NCBI RefSeq assembly: GCF_003597395.2 | Contig: NC_133769.1 | Span: 50,194,258 to 50,258,257, forward strand | From: Chelonoidis abingdonii | Taxonomy: Eukaryota; Chordata; Testudines; Testudinidae | DNA length: 64,000 nt | Direction: 5' to 3' | Part shown: one piece after another, positions 12,392 to 23,619 of the stretch | Position numbering within the stretch: the first letter of the stretch is position 1 | Layout: each line of letters begins with the position of its first letter | Position numbers and translations under genes: made by a program | The notes under the pieces: generated by a model | What the model saw: the letters and a program-made list of their open reading frames with translations, nothing else | Databases searched by the model: none | What the model was told of the DNA's origin: nothing

Positions 12392-13084
12392 CACAGGACC
12401 ATTAATCTAATACATTTAAAGATTGTCTTTCCTGAGCATGTTCTCTATTTGCACTTTGGGGAGCTTGTGACAGAGAGAGTATTGTGTCAGATCTTTAGAA
12501 GACCAAATAGTTAAATACATCCACCAACAATCCTTCTGGAAGAGCCCAGAGGGTATGTCTACACTATGAAATTAGATTGATTTAATATAAGTTGATTTTT
12601 TAGAAATCGATTTGATACAGTCAGTTGTGTATGTCCCCACTTAGGACCATTAAGACCATTAGGTCAGTGGAGTGTGTCCACAGCACCGAGGCTAGTGTCG
12701 ACTTTCAGAGTGTTGCACTGTGGGTAGCTATCCCACAGTTCCCTCAGTCTCTGTCGCCCATTGGAATTCTGGGTTGAGCTCCCAATGCCTGATAAGACAA
12801 AAACATTGTTGCGGGTGGTTCTGGGTACATGTCATCAGCCCTCCCAGCCCCCGTGAAAGCAACAGCAAAATATCATTTCTTGCCTTTTTTCCTGGGTTAC
12901 ACGTGCAGACGACATACCATGGCAAGCATGGAGCCCGCTCAGCTCACTATCACTGTACATCTCCTGGGTGCTGCAGGCTGATGCGGTACTGCAGTGCTAC
13001 ACAGCAGCAGCTCCTTGTCTTTGCAAGTTAGCAAAGATGCTTAGCAGCCGTATTGTACCGTCTGCTGTTGTTTCCTGGTTCCTC

Positions 13085-13240
13085 CTGGCCGGCCCCGGTG
13101 AGGTTGGTTGGGGGCTTCTGGGAAGACATGGGTGATCCTGGCCGGCCTCAGTGAGGTTGATCGAGGATGCCTGGACAGACATGGGTGCTCCTGGCTGGCC
13201 TCGGTGAGGTCAGTTGGGTGTGCCTGAACATAAATGGGAG
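13085..13240 (+). repeat. Minisatellite inside the Harbinger element
   Basis: About three units of roughly 55-60 bp, each starting near CTGGCCGGCC or CTGGCTGGCC, then GGTGAGGTTGGTTG and ending GACATGGGTG. The units differ by several substitutions, so the array is old. Confidence 0.7.
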
Positions 13241-13525
13241 TGATTCCAGGTCATTCCCTTCTTTAAGTTTCATCTAATGGAGATTCAGTCCTGCCTGGAC
13301 TATCAGGCAAGCCTACCAAAGAACCAGAGAGGCAAACGGCCGTGCTGGGTCAGAGCCCCAGACATCCCGCTTCTATGATGAGCTGCATTCCATTCTAGGG
13401 GGTGCCTCTACAATTACCCCACCCCTGTGCTTCCCTCCTTCCCCACCCCTCCTGGGCTATCTTGGTAGTTGTCCCCTCATTTGTGTGATGAATTAATAAA
13501 GAATGCATGAATTTGAAACAATGAC

Positions 13526-13531
13526 TTTATT
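13526..13531 (-). promoter_or_regulatory. Poly(A) signal of the Harbinger element
   Basis: AATAAA on the minus strand, about 110 bases past the transposase stop at 13640. A second AATAAA-like string (TTATTAATTC context) lies about 35 bases further. The position fits the 3' end of the transposon's own transcript. Confidence 0.5.
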
Positions 13532-13639
13532 GCCCCTGCAAGCAGAGATCAAAGGGGGGTGGGGGACTGCAGTTGGCTTACAGGGAAGGAGAGTGAATCA
13601 AGGGGATGGGTTTTCATCAAGGAGAAACAAAGAGAACTT

Positions 13640-13738
13640 TCACACCGTAGCCTGGCCAGTCATGAAACTGGTTTTCAAAGCTTTTCTGATGCGCAGCGCG
13701 CCCTGCTGCACTCTTCTAACTGCCCTGGTGTTTGGCTG
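13640..13738 (-). pseudogene. Harbinger transposase, C-terminal remnant
   Basis: A 32-codon tail ending in a stop at 13640, reading TRAVRRVQQGALRIRKAL then KTSFMTGQATV. It starts directly after the stop of the Myb-like remnant on the same strand, so the deletion removed the rest of the first ORF and the catalytic part of the transposase. Assignment as a HARBI1-like transposase tail is from memory of turtle elements and rests on a short stretch. Confidence 0.45.
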
Positions 13739-13741
13739 TAC

Positions 13742-13864
13742 TTAATCATTTAGTCTTTTAGAATGGAGTTCTGCCTGCATGGATTCATCTCCCCATACAG
13801 CAATCAGATTCAGTACCTCCCATTTGGTCCATGCTGGAGCTCTTTTGCGATTCTGGGACTCCAT
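13742..13864 (-). pseudogene. Myb/SANT-like ORF of Harbinger, N-terminal remnant
   Basis: Forty codons from an ATG at 13864 to a stop at 13742. The start reads MESQNRKRAPAWTKWEVLNL and then LIAVWGDESMQAEL. The spaced tryptophans (AW at 11-12, W15, W24) and charged helix match the start of MSANTD-like proteins, the DNA-binding partner that Harbinger transposase needs to reach the nucleus and the transposon ends. The domain is cut after its first helices, so no DNA binding is expected. Turtles and crocodilians carry many annotated genes of this kind that derive from such elements; this copy is dead. Confidence 0.65.
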
Positions 13865-14225
13865 GGTCACCTGTCCTGATCAGCTCGCCATGGTGGCCAA
13901 ACAGGAAATGAAATTCAAAAGTTTGCAAGGCTTTTCCTGTCTACCTGGCCAGTGCATCTGAGTTGAGAGCGCTGTCCAGAGCGGTCACAATAGAGCACTC
14001 TGGGATAGCTCCCGGAGGCCAATACTATCAAATTACGTCCACACTACCCCAAAATTGACCCAGAAGGATTGATTTCAGCGCTAATCCCCTCATTGTGGAG
14101 GAGTACAGAAATCGATTTTAAGAGCCCTTTAAGTTGACAAAAATGGCTTCGTCATGTGGACGGGTGCAGGGTTAAATCGATCTAATGCTGCTAAATTCAA
14201 CCTAAACTTGTAGTGTAGACCAGAG

Positions 14226-17200
14226 TTGAGTGAACCAAGATATACAGTTAGGTGACAGGCCTTGGTGTTGAAATATTGAACTGATGGGCACCAGAGCAGA
14301 GCATGATGAGCTGCATAACCAAATGAAGTTATTGTGATAAAATGGAAGTTGACTATTCCATTTATAATGGAGAAATGGGATTATTTGGGGTTTTAAATTT
14401 TGTGTGGGTGAGTGAAACACAAGTTTTTGGAGACTTCTGGAAAATGGTGAAAGGAACCCCCCCCACACACACTTATGTTGCCTACAATCATATCTTTATC
14501 TCAGTCTTTTAACTAGAAAAATATTAATTATTGAGTGCTGACAGTATTTTAGCATTATTAATAAATATGTATCTGATTATTTTTTGTAATGGCTCGTCAG
14601 AAATAGTTTTAGGCTGGGAAATTCAGTGGGAGTTAGGCTCTTTCAAAATCCTAGTCTTAAATTCTGCTTTCATCTGTAATTTCTCCTTTGCCTCAGTGAG
14701 TGACAGAAATTGTCTTGCTTCATAGCTGAACATCTGCAGTACCTTTGGTACAGATTTATTTACTAACAGCATATCCTTGAAAGACAGTTGGTCAACAGAT
14801 TGCTCAGTCTCGAAACAAAAAGTGTCTCAAAGTTTTGGAATGCACAAAGAGTCTTGAGAAAGTTCCTCTTGGGCATATATATATTTTGTATTGCTGTCCT
14901 GCCAGTAAAGTTTTGATGTGTTTCTTTGATCTCAAGTGATGTTGCTAAGGCCCTGTGTCTCATGGTTTTTATGCATCATCTAGGCAACAGCTCTACTGTG
15001 CAGTGGGAAAATCTGTTTGCATAAGTTAATATGATTATATATCTGATATTGACAGATTGCTGCATAAGATTGCCTATAGCACTTACACATTCACAAGGGG
15101 ATGCATAAAGCAGTATTACCATACTCAAACATTATAACATTATCCACTAGTTAAGACCAATATTTCCTTTTCAGTAATTGTGCATTTCTGAACACAAAAC
15201 CATGGGCCCAATTCAGTCAGTAGCAAAAAGATATGACACTTTGATACTTACAATGTAATCTTTATTTCCCAGTGCCATATTGCAGCACTTTCCAGCCTTA
15301 CATTATTCATACTTGGTCACATCCCATTTTGACCCACTTTTACGGTTCGCCTAAAGCCCTACTTTCTCAGCTTTTAAGTGTCCAAAGTACATGGGCTAAA
15401 TCACTTCCCTACTCAAAGAAATGAAAACTTCCCACTCTCATCCTCAGCCACATTCACTGGCCTTCTGGCCAGTTCTAAATCCAATTCAGAATTGCCCGTC
15501 TGTCTTCCAAACTTTCCTGGGATATCTTCACCCTCCTCTGCTAATACACATATACTCATTTTCATTATCATGACAGTAATCAAGAGTAGGCTACAATTCA
15601 GCAACTCAGAATTTCCACCTCATTTGAGCACTATAGACCAAATAACCACTACATTTCATTTCTATCATTCAGAGTGGGAATATTGGAATAAAAAAATTGC
15701 ATCAGAGCCAAATATTGAGTGATGTGTCTCTGAGGTGGATTCCACCCACAGGCCTCTGGATAAAGACACTGTCTTCTGGGCAGCAGTTCTCAGGGTTCCA
15801 CAACAATGATGTCAAGATCTTTTAGACCTCCTGAATCTGAGTTTCAGAGGTGATGAAGACCTTGAGGGCAAAACAATTCCAATTGTTACATATATTTAGG
15901 AGTAGCCGATAGAGTGAGAACCCAGCCCCAATGAATTTGATAGCAAAGCTCTCACTGGTGATCCATGTGATCTTGCACAGAGCATTAATTACTTCACTAG
16001 AGCTCCATGTGGTCACTACGAGGCAACTTTGGAGCCCTGTAGACAGACCTTCCTAGGCTTTAAGTTTTAGCTATATAAACCTTTTGTGACAGATATGGCA
16101 ATTTCCTGCAATATCCTGGACAAATCTCATTCAATTAAGTTAAACCTTAGTGAATTAAGTTTAAATATCACTGTATTACAAATGCAAAAACAGTTTCCAA
16201 AGAGAGACTGCTGAACTCAAATTAATATGCAAATTAGATTCAATTTTGTTACATGGGGATGTTTGTTTAGAACTAGCTGCTGTTATGAACCCCTGAGTGG
16301 GATTTGAAGGACTGACTCCTACCAAAGCCCTTGTCCAGAAGGAGAATACTGTTGCAGTTGCCCTGAACTGGGTCACCTTTGGCAGGGAATGTTTATATAA
16401 TGGAATCTGTTAAATGCTTATTTCACTGAAATTCTAAGTATACTGCAGAATTCTCTCAGATTTCTGTAGATTATGGTGATATATTACAATTTATTCTTTG
16501 GCACAGTAAGCCTCTTCCACCTACAGGTTCTTCTGGGATTTCCTTTGCATTCAATCTTCTGTTGACATTTTTGGTTGGTTATTTCTTCCCTTACATTCTT
16601 TCAACAGGGTATCCTTTAACAGATTGGCGAGTCAAAGAAAAATGTGGACATGATCAATGTAAAAACATGATATATATCCAGTCGTGATAATCACAGGGCT
16701 TTATTGGATTCCAAAAGAGAAGTAAATAAATATGAATATAGAGATTTTTACCTGTTTCCAACACGTTATGTTCATTAGTCATTCTTTGCTTCCTATTGTT
16801 CATCCTTACACAATAGGAAAGGAATCAACTGGGATAACCATGGAATTCCAAACTATATTTAGGTTACAAAAGCAGAAAAACATAATGATGAACATCACAG
16901 GCTGAAGGAACAATGCCTTTAGAAACAAGCACGTAGATTCCCTTTGATTCTGGAAGGAGCTCTTTGAAATAAACTGGGTGGTAAATTATTTAGCCTCATT
17001 TTTTTTGGAGGTTCAGATGGCTAATGTTCCAGATGTGAGAGAACAGGAAGTGCTATCATTTCCTCAGTGTATGTAACGCACAGACATTTTTCGTTATAGC
17101 TTTGATATAGTAACATGAAAATAAAACAACTGTTGACCTGATTCCATTAGAACAAATCTTTTTCCTTATAGAAATACATTATGCCATGCTTGTGCTGCCA

Positions 17201-18140
17201 TTGCTTCTGATATCAGGTTCTCAGAGATGTGTATTGTGTACTTCCACTCTTTACATTGATGAGGTCGGAGAAGTGAGCTTTTCATAGAGACATTATTTGC
17301 CCAAAATGTTCATTGAACATTGAAGTTAAACAGGTATTAATAAAAACAAGCAAAACCCAAAGCATTTTAAACAGTCTGATTATAAATCTATTCCTCTGTC
17401 AACTGGTCTACTTTTATTCTTTGGACTTTTGCCATCTCATAATTTTACTAGTTCTCCAGTCATCATAGGCTCTTCCAGGATAGGTAAAACCTGAATTTCT
17501 AATGCAGAAACAAATAATTAATTTTTTCTGGCTTCCAGAATAAAAATAGCAACCCCATACTTTGTTCCTGATTATCTTTAATTTGCATTATCTTGTTAAA
17601 ACTATTACCTACGACTAGAACACTCTATTCGGCCTTAATAGATCTATACTCCAGGGCAAATGTTAATCTACTTCATAGACAAACTGTTTTGAATGGTTTT
17701 TAGACAAAAGGCAACTGTCAATGTCCCAAACAAAACAACCAAACGAACCTACTGGTAAGGCTCACAGGAAAGGGACTCATCCAATTTTGATAAGACTAGA
17801 ATCTGACTTACCATCATTAATATTTTATTGTTTAATTTAACCTGCTTCACTGTTTACTGCAATTCTGGTCAGTGTGGAAGGGTAGCAAGACACTGCTGTC
17901 TGTGATTCCAAAGAATTTTGGAAGAGCTGAAGCTAATGAATATTTGGCCAGAACTCACACCATATATATTTAAAATTTACCTTCCAAAACAGCAGGTTTT
18001 GATTAGATTATTATATGAAGTAAACAGCTCCAGCAACCAATGAGTCTCCATTTTCTCAATATTCGGAGTGCTGGAAAAAGAAATATACAGTGTCATGTCC
18101 CAGTATATTTTTTGGAGGCACTGACCATCTTTTGGTTCAC
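14226..18140. other. Long stretch without a gene
   Basis: Nearly 4 kb of AT-rich non-coding DNA. No RNA gene, named repeat or coding domain is visible. The open frame at 15378-15722 (114 codons, plus) has no recognisable domain and overlaps an equally open minus frame. Confidence 0.5.
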
Positions 18141-18144
18141 TGTT

Positions 18145-18225
18145 CATACAGTGCCTAGCACAATGGGATCCTGGTCCATGACTGGGCTCCAAAGTGCTAC
18201 TGCAGTACAAATAAATAATTAATAA
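18145..18225 (+). repeat. Ancient LINE/SINE 3' end, second copy
   Basis: CAGTGCCTAGCACAATGGGA, TCCTGGTCCATGACTGGGCTCC and an AAATAAATAATTAATAATC tail match the repeat at 8870-8990. Confidence 0.55.
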
Positions 18226-18229
18226 TCTA

Positions 18230-19900
18230 AGTGAATTAATAGAACATGGAGAGGATGAAGTACAGATAAGTGACTTTTGCTCTGATTTATGGAAGGGGGC
18301 AACAAAACAAAATATATCCATAAAATACAAAGGACTCTGGGTCACACTGGTGTAAATCAGGAGTAACTTCATTGAGACTTACTCCCAGTTCAGTGTATCT
18401 GAAAGTTGAATTTGGTCACCGAAGGTCTGCTTTTGAGAACTGTCTGAAAAACAGGAAACTTTATAGTCCATAATCCTGAAAACACCTTGTCTCATACCAA
18501 GGAAATTAATAGCTTCTTTCAACTCCCACTTCTTGGCTATGCTAACACATTGTTTTTTTTTAGCCAGGTAACAGCTGTGAAAAGAGGAATACTTTCCAAT
18601 CACAAATATAAAAGTGTCCCTAGGATGCAGACATTTTATCAGAGATCACTCATTGGGAACAATTCATTCTGCTTTATTTATTAAAAATCAACGTTCTGTA
18701 CACAATTCATGCCTCGTCACTAAATCAGTAAAGGCCGTTGACTTAAACAAAACTTTATGGCAAGGACAAAGGACAAAAAGTCTTACTGGGAGTTATATGG
18801 CTTCAGAGCATGAACAAATGGATTTTCACAGAATTAGGTTCCAATGTACTCAGCTTGATTCCAGTCCTGCTCTCAGTGAAATCAGTAGCAAAACACCCAA
18901 CATCTTCATTGGTGCAGGATTAAGTCCTTTGCTTCTAGCACATTGTCTTGGAAATTCCTGTCCTAACACATTAAGACATGTTTTATTACATTGCAGAGGG
19001 ACATAAACCAGCAATAATGAGTCAGTGCTCTACATGCCTAATCACTTGCTTGTTATCAAATATGGCAATCTGTGAAGCCCAATGCAATAATCTATAAGAA
19101 TCTTTAGAAGTGTTTACATGCTTCTAGGTTACAAGCGCTGGAAAAGGAAACTATTGGTAATAATTATTTCATTTTCACTGAACTTGTAAATTTAATACCC
19201 AATGAGATTTAATACTCTTTTTAAAAAAAGGCAATAACAATTAAAGGCCAATTAGCTTTTGAATGTCTTGCCCAATGATCTTTTTTGTGCTTATGCAACT
19301 AAGACTAGTCTTTAATCTAGAATGTTGGTAAGCTCCAGGTTATGCTAAACTCCCTACCTACTTTTAGTCAGATAACAAAAAAAAATCTATGGGGAGGTCA
19401 GAATTTAAGTGACTATCAGTAAATAAAGCACTTGAGTCTTGACCCCTTTGCACTGGTTTTACGCTGGTGTAACTTTAAGTTACACCATCTTAAAACTAGT
19501 GCATCAGAAGGAAGATTGTGTCCCAAGGTGCCTTCCTGGACTGAAAAGATATAGGACAGGGATAATCATTATTTTTTGTCAAGGTCCAAATTTCTTGGTC
19601 AAGGTATAGTTAAGGTCCAGATTCCAGAGAAAATAATAGGAATAAACCCAAATAACAATACTAATAAGTAAATTAAAAGATTTCACAGTCCATTCAAAAC
19701 CAACTGGCAATCTGGATTTGGCCTGTGGTCTTAGGAGCTGTGTTGTCCGTGTACACAGATCTAGGAGCCGTGTGGTCACAGAAGCCACCATAATGTGTCA
19801 CTGGCAAATGAAAAACTAATTTGGGTGATAAAGTTTACTTTGAGCTAAGTCTCTAAAAGAAGACAGGATAGGAAATTGACAGATATTTTGGTTCTGCTCA
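18230..19900. other. No gene seen
   Basis: AT-rich non-coding sequence. The 130-codon frame at 18614-19006 lacks a recognisable domain. Confidence 0.5.
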
Positions 19901-19904
19901 GGCA

Positions 19905-20165
19905 TGTAGATTCATAGACTTAGAGATTTTTAAGGCTAGAAGTGACCTGATCATGTGGACTGACACCCTGCCACACACAGGCTAATGAACCTTCCCAAAT
20001 AATCTTTACAAGCCCATAAAGTCTGCTTGAGCTATAGTATCTCTTTTAGAAAGATATCCAATTTTTATTTAAAGACTGCAAGTGATGGAGAATCCATCAC
20101 ATTTCTAGGTAAGCTGTCCCAATAATTAATTACCCTCACTGTTAAAAGTAGTTCTGATTGACCAA
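19905..20165 (-). mobile_element. CR1-related LINE 3' fragment
   Basis: The plus strand reads TTCATAGACTTAGAGATTTT, AAGGCTAGAAGTGACCTGAT, then GATGGAGAATCCATCAC and TTAATTACCCTCACTGTTAAA. This is the older CR1-type 3' end (AAGGCCAGAAGGGACC in better copies) on the minus strand. It is too short and old to encode anything. Confidence 0.65.
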
Positions 20166-20169
20166 GTAT

Positions 20170-21035
20170 TTTTAAATCAATTAAATAAATGACAAATTAA
20201 AAAAACAAACAAATTAATATAAAGTTCAGTGAAAAATACCCAGCAGTTTAATCATGGAAGGAAAAAATAAAAGCTAGATTGTTAAAAAACCACATTCAGA
20301 TTCCCCCACTCTGAAAAGAAGAGAGAGAATGACTACAGCCTGATCATTATTCCAGCTCTTTTGTACTGCTCCAGCAGCACAAAGGGGCCAGAATGTTGCT
20401 CCAATAGTGTACTCCACCAGGAGGAGAGAGGGCATGGTTAGTTGTACCTCACTCTGTGCTGACCCATCACACAGCATAGAGATGTCATGGGGATAGAATG
20501 AGGCATAGCTGTACTGTGTTGAGCCCTGATGATCCCCTGACCTAACCACCCCTTAAGGAGCTGTTACTTATGGATGCTTTAAGATAGACTGGGGGACAAA
20601 CCAGTGTCCAGAATCACTGGGCTCAGGGGAGTACAAAGTTGGTTTTAATCCACCTTTGCTCCTGCTCTGCTCCTCACCTCAGTAGAATTGTGGCACAGCT
20701 GAGGATCTGGCCCCAGGTGTGATCAGTGAAGGGATAGGTACATGTGCTGTGGGATTCCTAAAATGCACATGACAAACATATTTTGCTCCTAAGTTTCACA
20801 GTGTCTTCTGAACACTTAATTTTTTAAATTAATCATGTGCTGTTTTGTTCTTCTAGCAGGTTTCAGATATTCCCATCTTGAACTTCTTTGTGGAGTGGGT
20901 CAGAAGACAGTGTCACAGGAACCAGGAGAGAATTTGTGGAAGAGATAGAAGAAAGGAGTTAAGTGTCTAGTTTGCTAACAGTCAGGTACGCTCCAGCAGC
21001 CAGCTCTAACTGCACTTTAAAAAAACCCTGAGGTA
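20170..21035. other. No gene seen
   Basis: Non-coding sequence with no recognisable repeat. The 91-codon minus frame at 20274-20549 is not recognised. Confidence 0.5.
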
Positions 21036-21039
21036 ATTA

Positions 21040-21190
21040 TGGGGCTCCCATTACCATAGTATCTGAGCACCTCACAGTCTTTAATATTTTATCCTCCCAA
21101 CATTGCTGTGAGGCAGGAAAAGACTATTATCTCCATTTTACAGATGGGGGACTGAGGCACAGAGAGACTAAGGCCCAGATCCTCAAACGT
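21040..21190 (+). repeat. MIR-like SINE fragment
   Basis: ATCTCCATTTTACAGATGGG, GGACTGAGGCACAGAGAGAC and TAAGGCCCAGATCCTCAAA follow the MIR/amniote core phrase ATTTTACAGATGAGGAAACTGAGGC. The A- and B-box part is not clear, so only the core and 3' part remain. Confidence 0.55.
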
Positions 21191-21204
21191 ATTTAGGCAC
21201 CTAA

Positions 21205-22640
21205 CTCCTATGGGGTTTAGCCACCTAATTCCCTTTAAACTAGGTTCAAAGAGGGCAGCTGACAAAAGCCCATGGGTTAGCATAAGAAAGGGGCTAGGTG
21301 CGGGGGAAGATATGGAAAATTACAATAGAGCCATAGGAGCAACAAGAGGAAAATCAGTAGGGGAATCTGCTCAGCATCTTAAATGTCTGTACATAAATGC
21401 AAGGAGTATGGGGAATAAACAGGAAGAACTGGAAGTATTAATACATATGCTAAATTATGACTTAATTGGCATCACAGAGGCTTGGTCGGATAAATCTTAT
21501 GACTGGAATACTAGTTTAGGGGGTTATAGCTTATTCAGGAAGGTCAGGCAGGGGAAAAGGGGAGGTGTTGCATTATACATCAAGACTATACACTCTTGTT
21601 CTGAGGTTCAGAGGTGGCAAATCTTTCAGTAAAGAAAAAAAGGGAAAAATAGGGATGACATCATGGTAGGGGTCTACATAGACCACCAAATCAGGGAGAG
21701 GAGGTGAATGAAGCATTTATAGAACAATAAATATTCAAAACACAAGATGTGATAATAATGGGAGGCTTTAACTACCCAGAGATCTATTGGAAAAGTAATA
21801 TGGCAAAATGTAGAATTTCCAGATGTTTTTGAAATGTATTGGGGACAACTTTTTGTTTCCAATAATGGAGGAAGTAACCCAGGGCACAACCATTTTAGAC
21901 TTGATTTTGACAACAGGGAGGAATTAGTTGTGAATCTGAAGCTGAAAGCAATTTGGGTGAAAGTGATCATGAAATGCTAGAACTGGATTTCATGATTCTA
22001 AGGAAAGAAAATAGTGATAGCAGCAGAACAAGGACAATGGGATTTCAAAAGAGCAAACTTTAATGAACTCAGCGAACTGGTAGGTAAGGTCCCCTGAGAA
22101 AAAAAACTCAGGCATGAAGGAGTTCAGGAGAGCTGGCAATTGCTCAAGGACACAATATTAAGTGCACAACTGCCAACTATACTGATGCAAAGGAAAGATA
22201 GGAGGAGGCCAATATGGCTCCATCAGGAGCTCTTTAATGAACTGAAAATTAAAAAGGAATCATACAAAACTGGAAACTTGGACAAATTGCTAAGAAGGAG
22301 TACAAAAGAATAGCACACTCTTGTAGGCACAAAATCAGAGAGACTAAGGCAGAAAATGGGTTACACCTAGCAAGGGACATAAAAGGTAATAAGAAGAGGG
22401 TTTTTTTAAATACGACAAGAGCAAGAGAAAGACAAAGGAACATGTAGTTCCTCTACTTAGCAAGGAAGGAGAGCTAATCACTGACAACATCAAGAAAGCA
22501 AAGGTGTTTAATGCCTGTTTTGCTTCAGTCTTCATTACAAAGGTAAATAGTGACCAGATACTCAACACAATTAACATTAACAAGGGGGAAGGAACACAAG
22601 CCAAAAGAGCGACAAACAGTTAAAAATACTTAGACATATT
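21205..22640 (+). mobile_element. CR1 LINE, 5' part of ORF2
   Basis: This plus-strand copy keeps the rarely retained 5' side of CR1: endonuclease at 21330-21632, then degraded linker, and near 22480-22545 a frame reading AKVFNACFASVF, the CR1 motif between endonuclease and reverse transcriptase. The copy stops at about 22640, before the RT core, so its 3' end is missing. Many stops are present. Confidence 0.8.
21210..21632 (+). pseudogene. CR1 endonuclease remnant
   Basis: From about codon 50 the frame reads LKCLYINARSMGNKQEELE, then YDLIGITEAWSD (the TE(T/A)W motif with catalytic Glu) and GGYSLFRKVRQGKRGGVALY (the R.GGGVALY motif). This is the first third of an EEP endonuclease; the histidine and aspartate motifs further on are lost to frameshifts. 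The leading 45 codons before LKCL are not part of the known domain. Confidence 0.85.
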
Positions 22641-22689
22641 CAAGTTTGCAGTAGCTAGCTGAAGCAATCTTGGAACCCATCAGTCTATG

Positions 22690-22931
22690 CCAGGCTGGCT
22701 CCAGGGTTTTTGCCACCCCAAGCAGCAAAAAGAGGAAGAGGGAAAAAAAAAAGCCGTGATCATGATCTGCAGCTCTACCACCGCCGCTTCAGTCTTCAGC
22801 GGCTGGTCCTTTGCTCGGAGAGGGAGTGAGGGACCTGCTGCCGAATTGCTGCTGAAGGCCTGGACGTGCCACCCTCACCATTGGCCGCCCCAAGCAGCTG
22901 CTTGCTGGGCTGGTGCCTGGAGCTGGCCCTG
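22690..22931. mobile_element. hAT-type MITE, copy 3
   Basis: A 242-bp element with ends CCAGGCTGGCTCCAGG and CCTGGAGCTGGCCCTG. The flanks are AGTCTATG (22682-22689) and AATCTATG (22932-22939), an 8-bp duplication with one mismatch. It contains an A-run near 22742. It belongs to the same family as the elements at 8093, 12152 and 25875. It sits inside the 5' edge of the LTR-like repeat that follows. Confidence 0.8.
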
Positions 22932-22944
22932 AATCTATGGGGAT

Positions 22945-23370
22945 GAGGGCGGACTAGCCTAGTGGCCAGAGTAAGCATCAGGCCTACTGGCTGGACTCAG
23001 TACCATAGTCAGTCACAGGAGTCAGGGTCAAAACCAGAGGTTAGGGGCAGGGGGTCACTTCAGAGCCAGAGTCCATAGCCAGAGCCAAAGCTAAGGGTAA
23101 GGAACTAGAGCAAGCAAGGTATCGGGCAAGGAAGGACTCAAGGCAGGGATAGGAAGGGGCAAGGCTGGGTGAAAGGCAGAAGCAGCAGGAACAAGGTAAT
23201 GCCGGAGCAGGCACAGTGGTGGGCATGAGCATTGGGAAGCCAGTGACCTGCTGCTATTGCTGGCTTAAGATCCAGCCTGCTGGCCTTCGTAACCAGCCAC
23301 TGCAGGCCAGCTGTACTGATGAGGCTGCCTGGGGACTAGCTCTGCTGCAAGCTCTGATGCCTGACAGAAT
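22945..23370 (+). repeat. LTR-like interspersed repeat, copy A
   Basis: It matches 40325-40778 on the same strand over most of its length: GATGAGGGC, then degenerate CCAGAGCCAAAG-type subrepeats, GGAGCAGGCACAGTGGTGGG, CATGAGCATTG and GGCCAGCTGTACTGATGAG. No protein is encoded; the open frames in both copies are by-products. The overall build resembles a solo LTR, but I could not define TG...CA ends with a target duplication. Confidence 0.6.
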
Positions 23371-23439
23371 CAAGGGTAAAATCTTTGTGAACTCATGAGG
23401 GATGGGTTGCAGAATAATTCCTATTAATCAGTGAAACAA

Positions 23440-23617
23440 GGAGGGATAGCTCAGAGGTTTGAGCATTGATCTGCTAAGCCCAGGGGTGTGAGCTCAATCC
23501 TTGAGGGGGCCATTTAGGGATCTAGAGCAAAAATCTGTTTGGGGATTGGTCCTGCTTTGAGCAGGGGGTTGGACTAGATGATCTCCTGAGGTCCCTTCCA
23601 ACCCTGATCTTCTACGT
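23440..23617 (+). mobile_element. Turtle tRNA-derived SINE with CR1-like tail
   Basis: The 5' part resembles a tRNA: an A-box-like TAGCTCAGAGG at 23447-23457 and a B-box-like GAGCTCAATCC at 23490-23500, spaced as in RNA polymerase III internal promoters. The 3' part (GCAGGGGGTTGGACTAGATG, then CCCTTCCAACCCTGAT) is the end of CR1. This is the structure of the tortoise PolIII/SINE, which is moved by the CR1 enzyme through the shared tail. It is the main sign that the host is a cryptodiran turtle. Confidence 0.85.
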
Positions 23618-23619
23618 TA

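Larger units (their letters stand above)
12552..14221 (-). mobile_element. PIF/Harbinger-type transposon, internally deleted
   Basis: A 1.67-kb element with inverted ends: GGTATGTCTACACT at the left and AGTGTAGACC at the right, the same ends as the small MITEs at 41514 and 24376. The direct repeat AGAG abuts both ends (12548-12551, 14222-14225). Inside, the minus strand carries the start of a Myb/SANT-like ORF (13742-13864), then immediately the tail of a transposase ORF (13640-13738) and a poly(A) signal (13526-13531). PIF/Harbinger elements normally encode exactly these two proteins; most of both has been deleted. A minisatellite lies at 13085-13240. The orientation given is that of the ORFs. 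Confidence 0.75.

Noticed and set aside
23440..23510. A functional tRNA gene
   Set aside because: The tRNA-like part leads directly into a CR1-like tail and the cloverleaf arms do not pair well; it is the head of a SINE.
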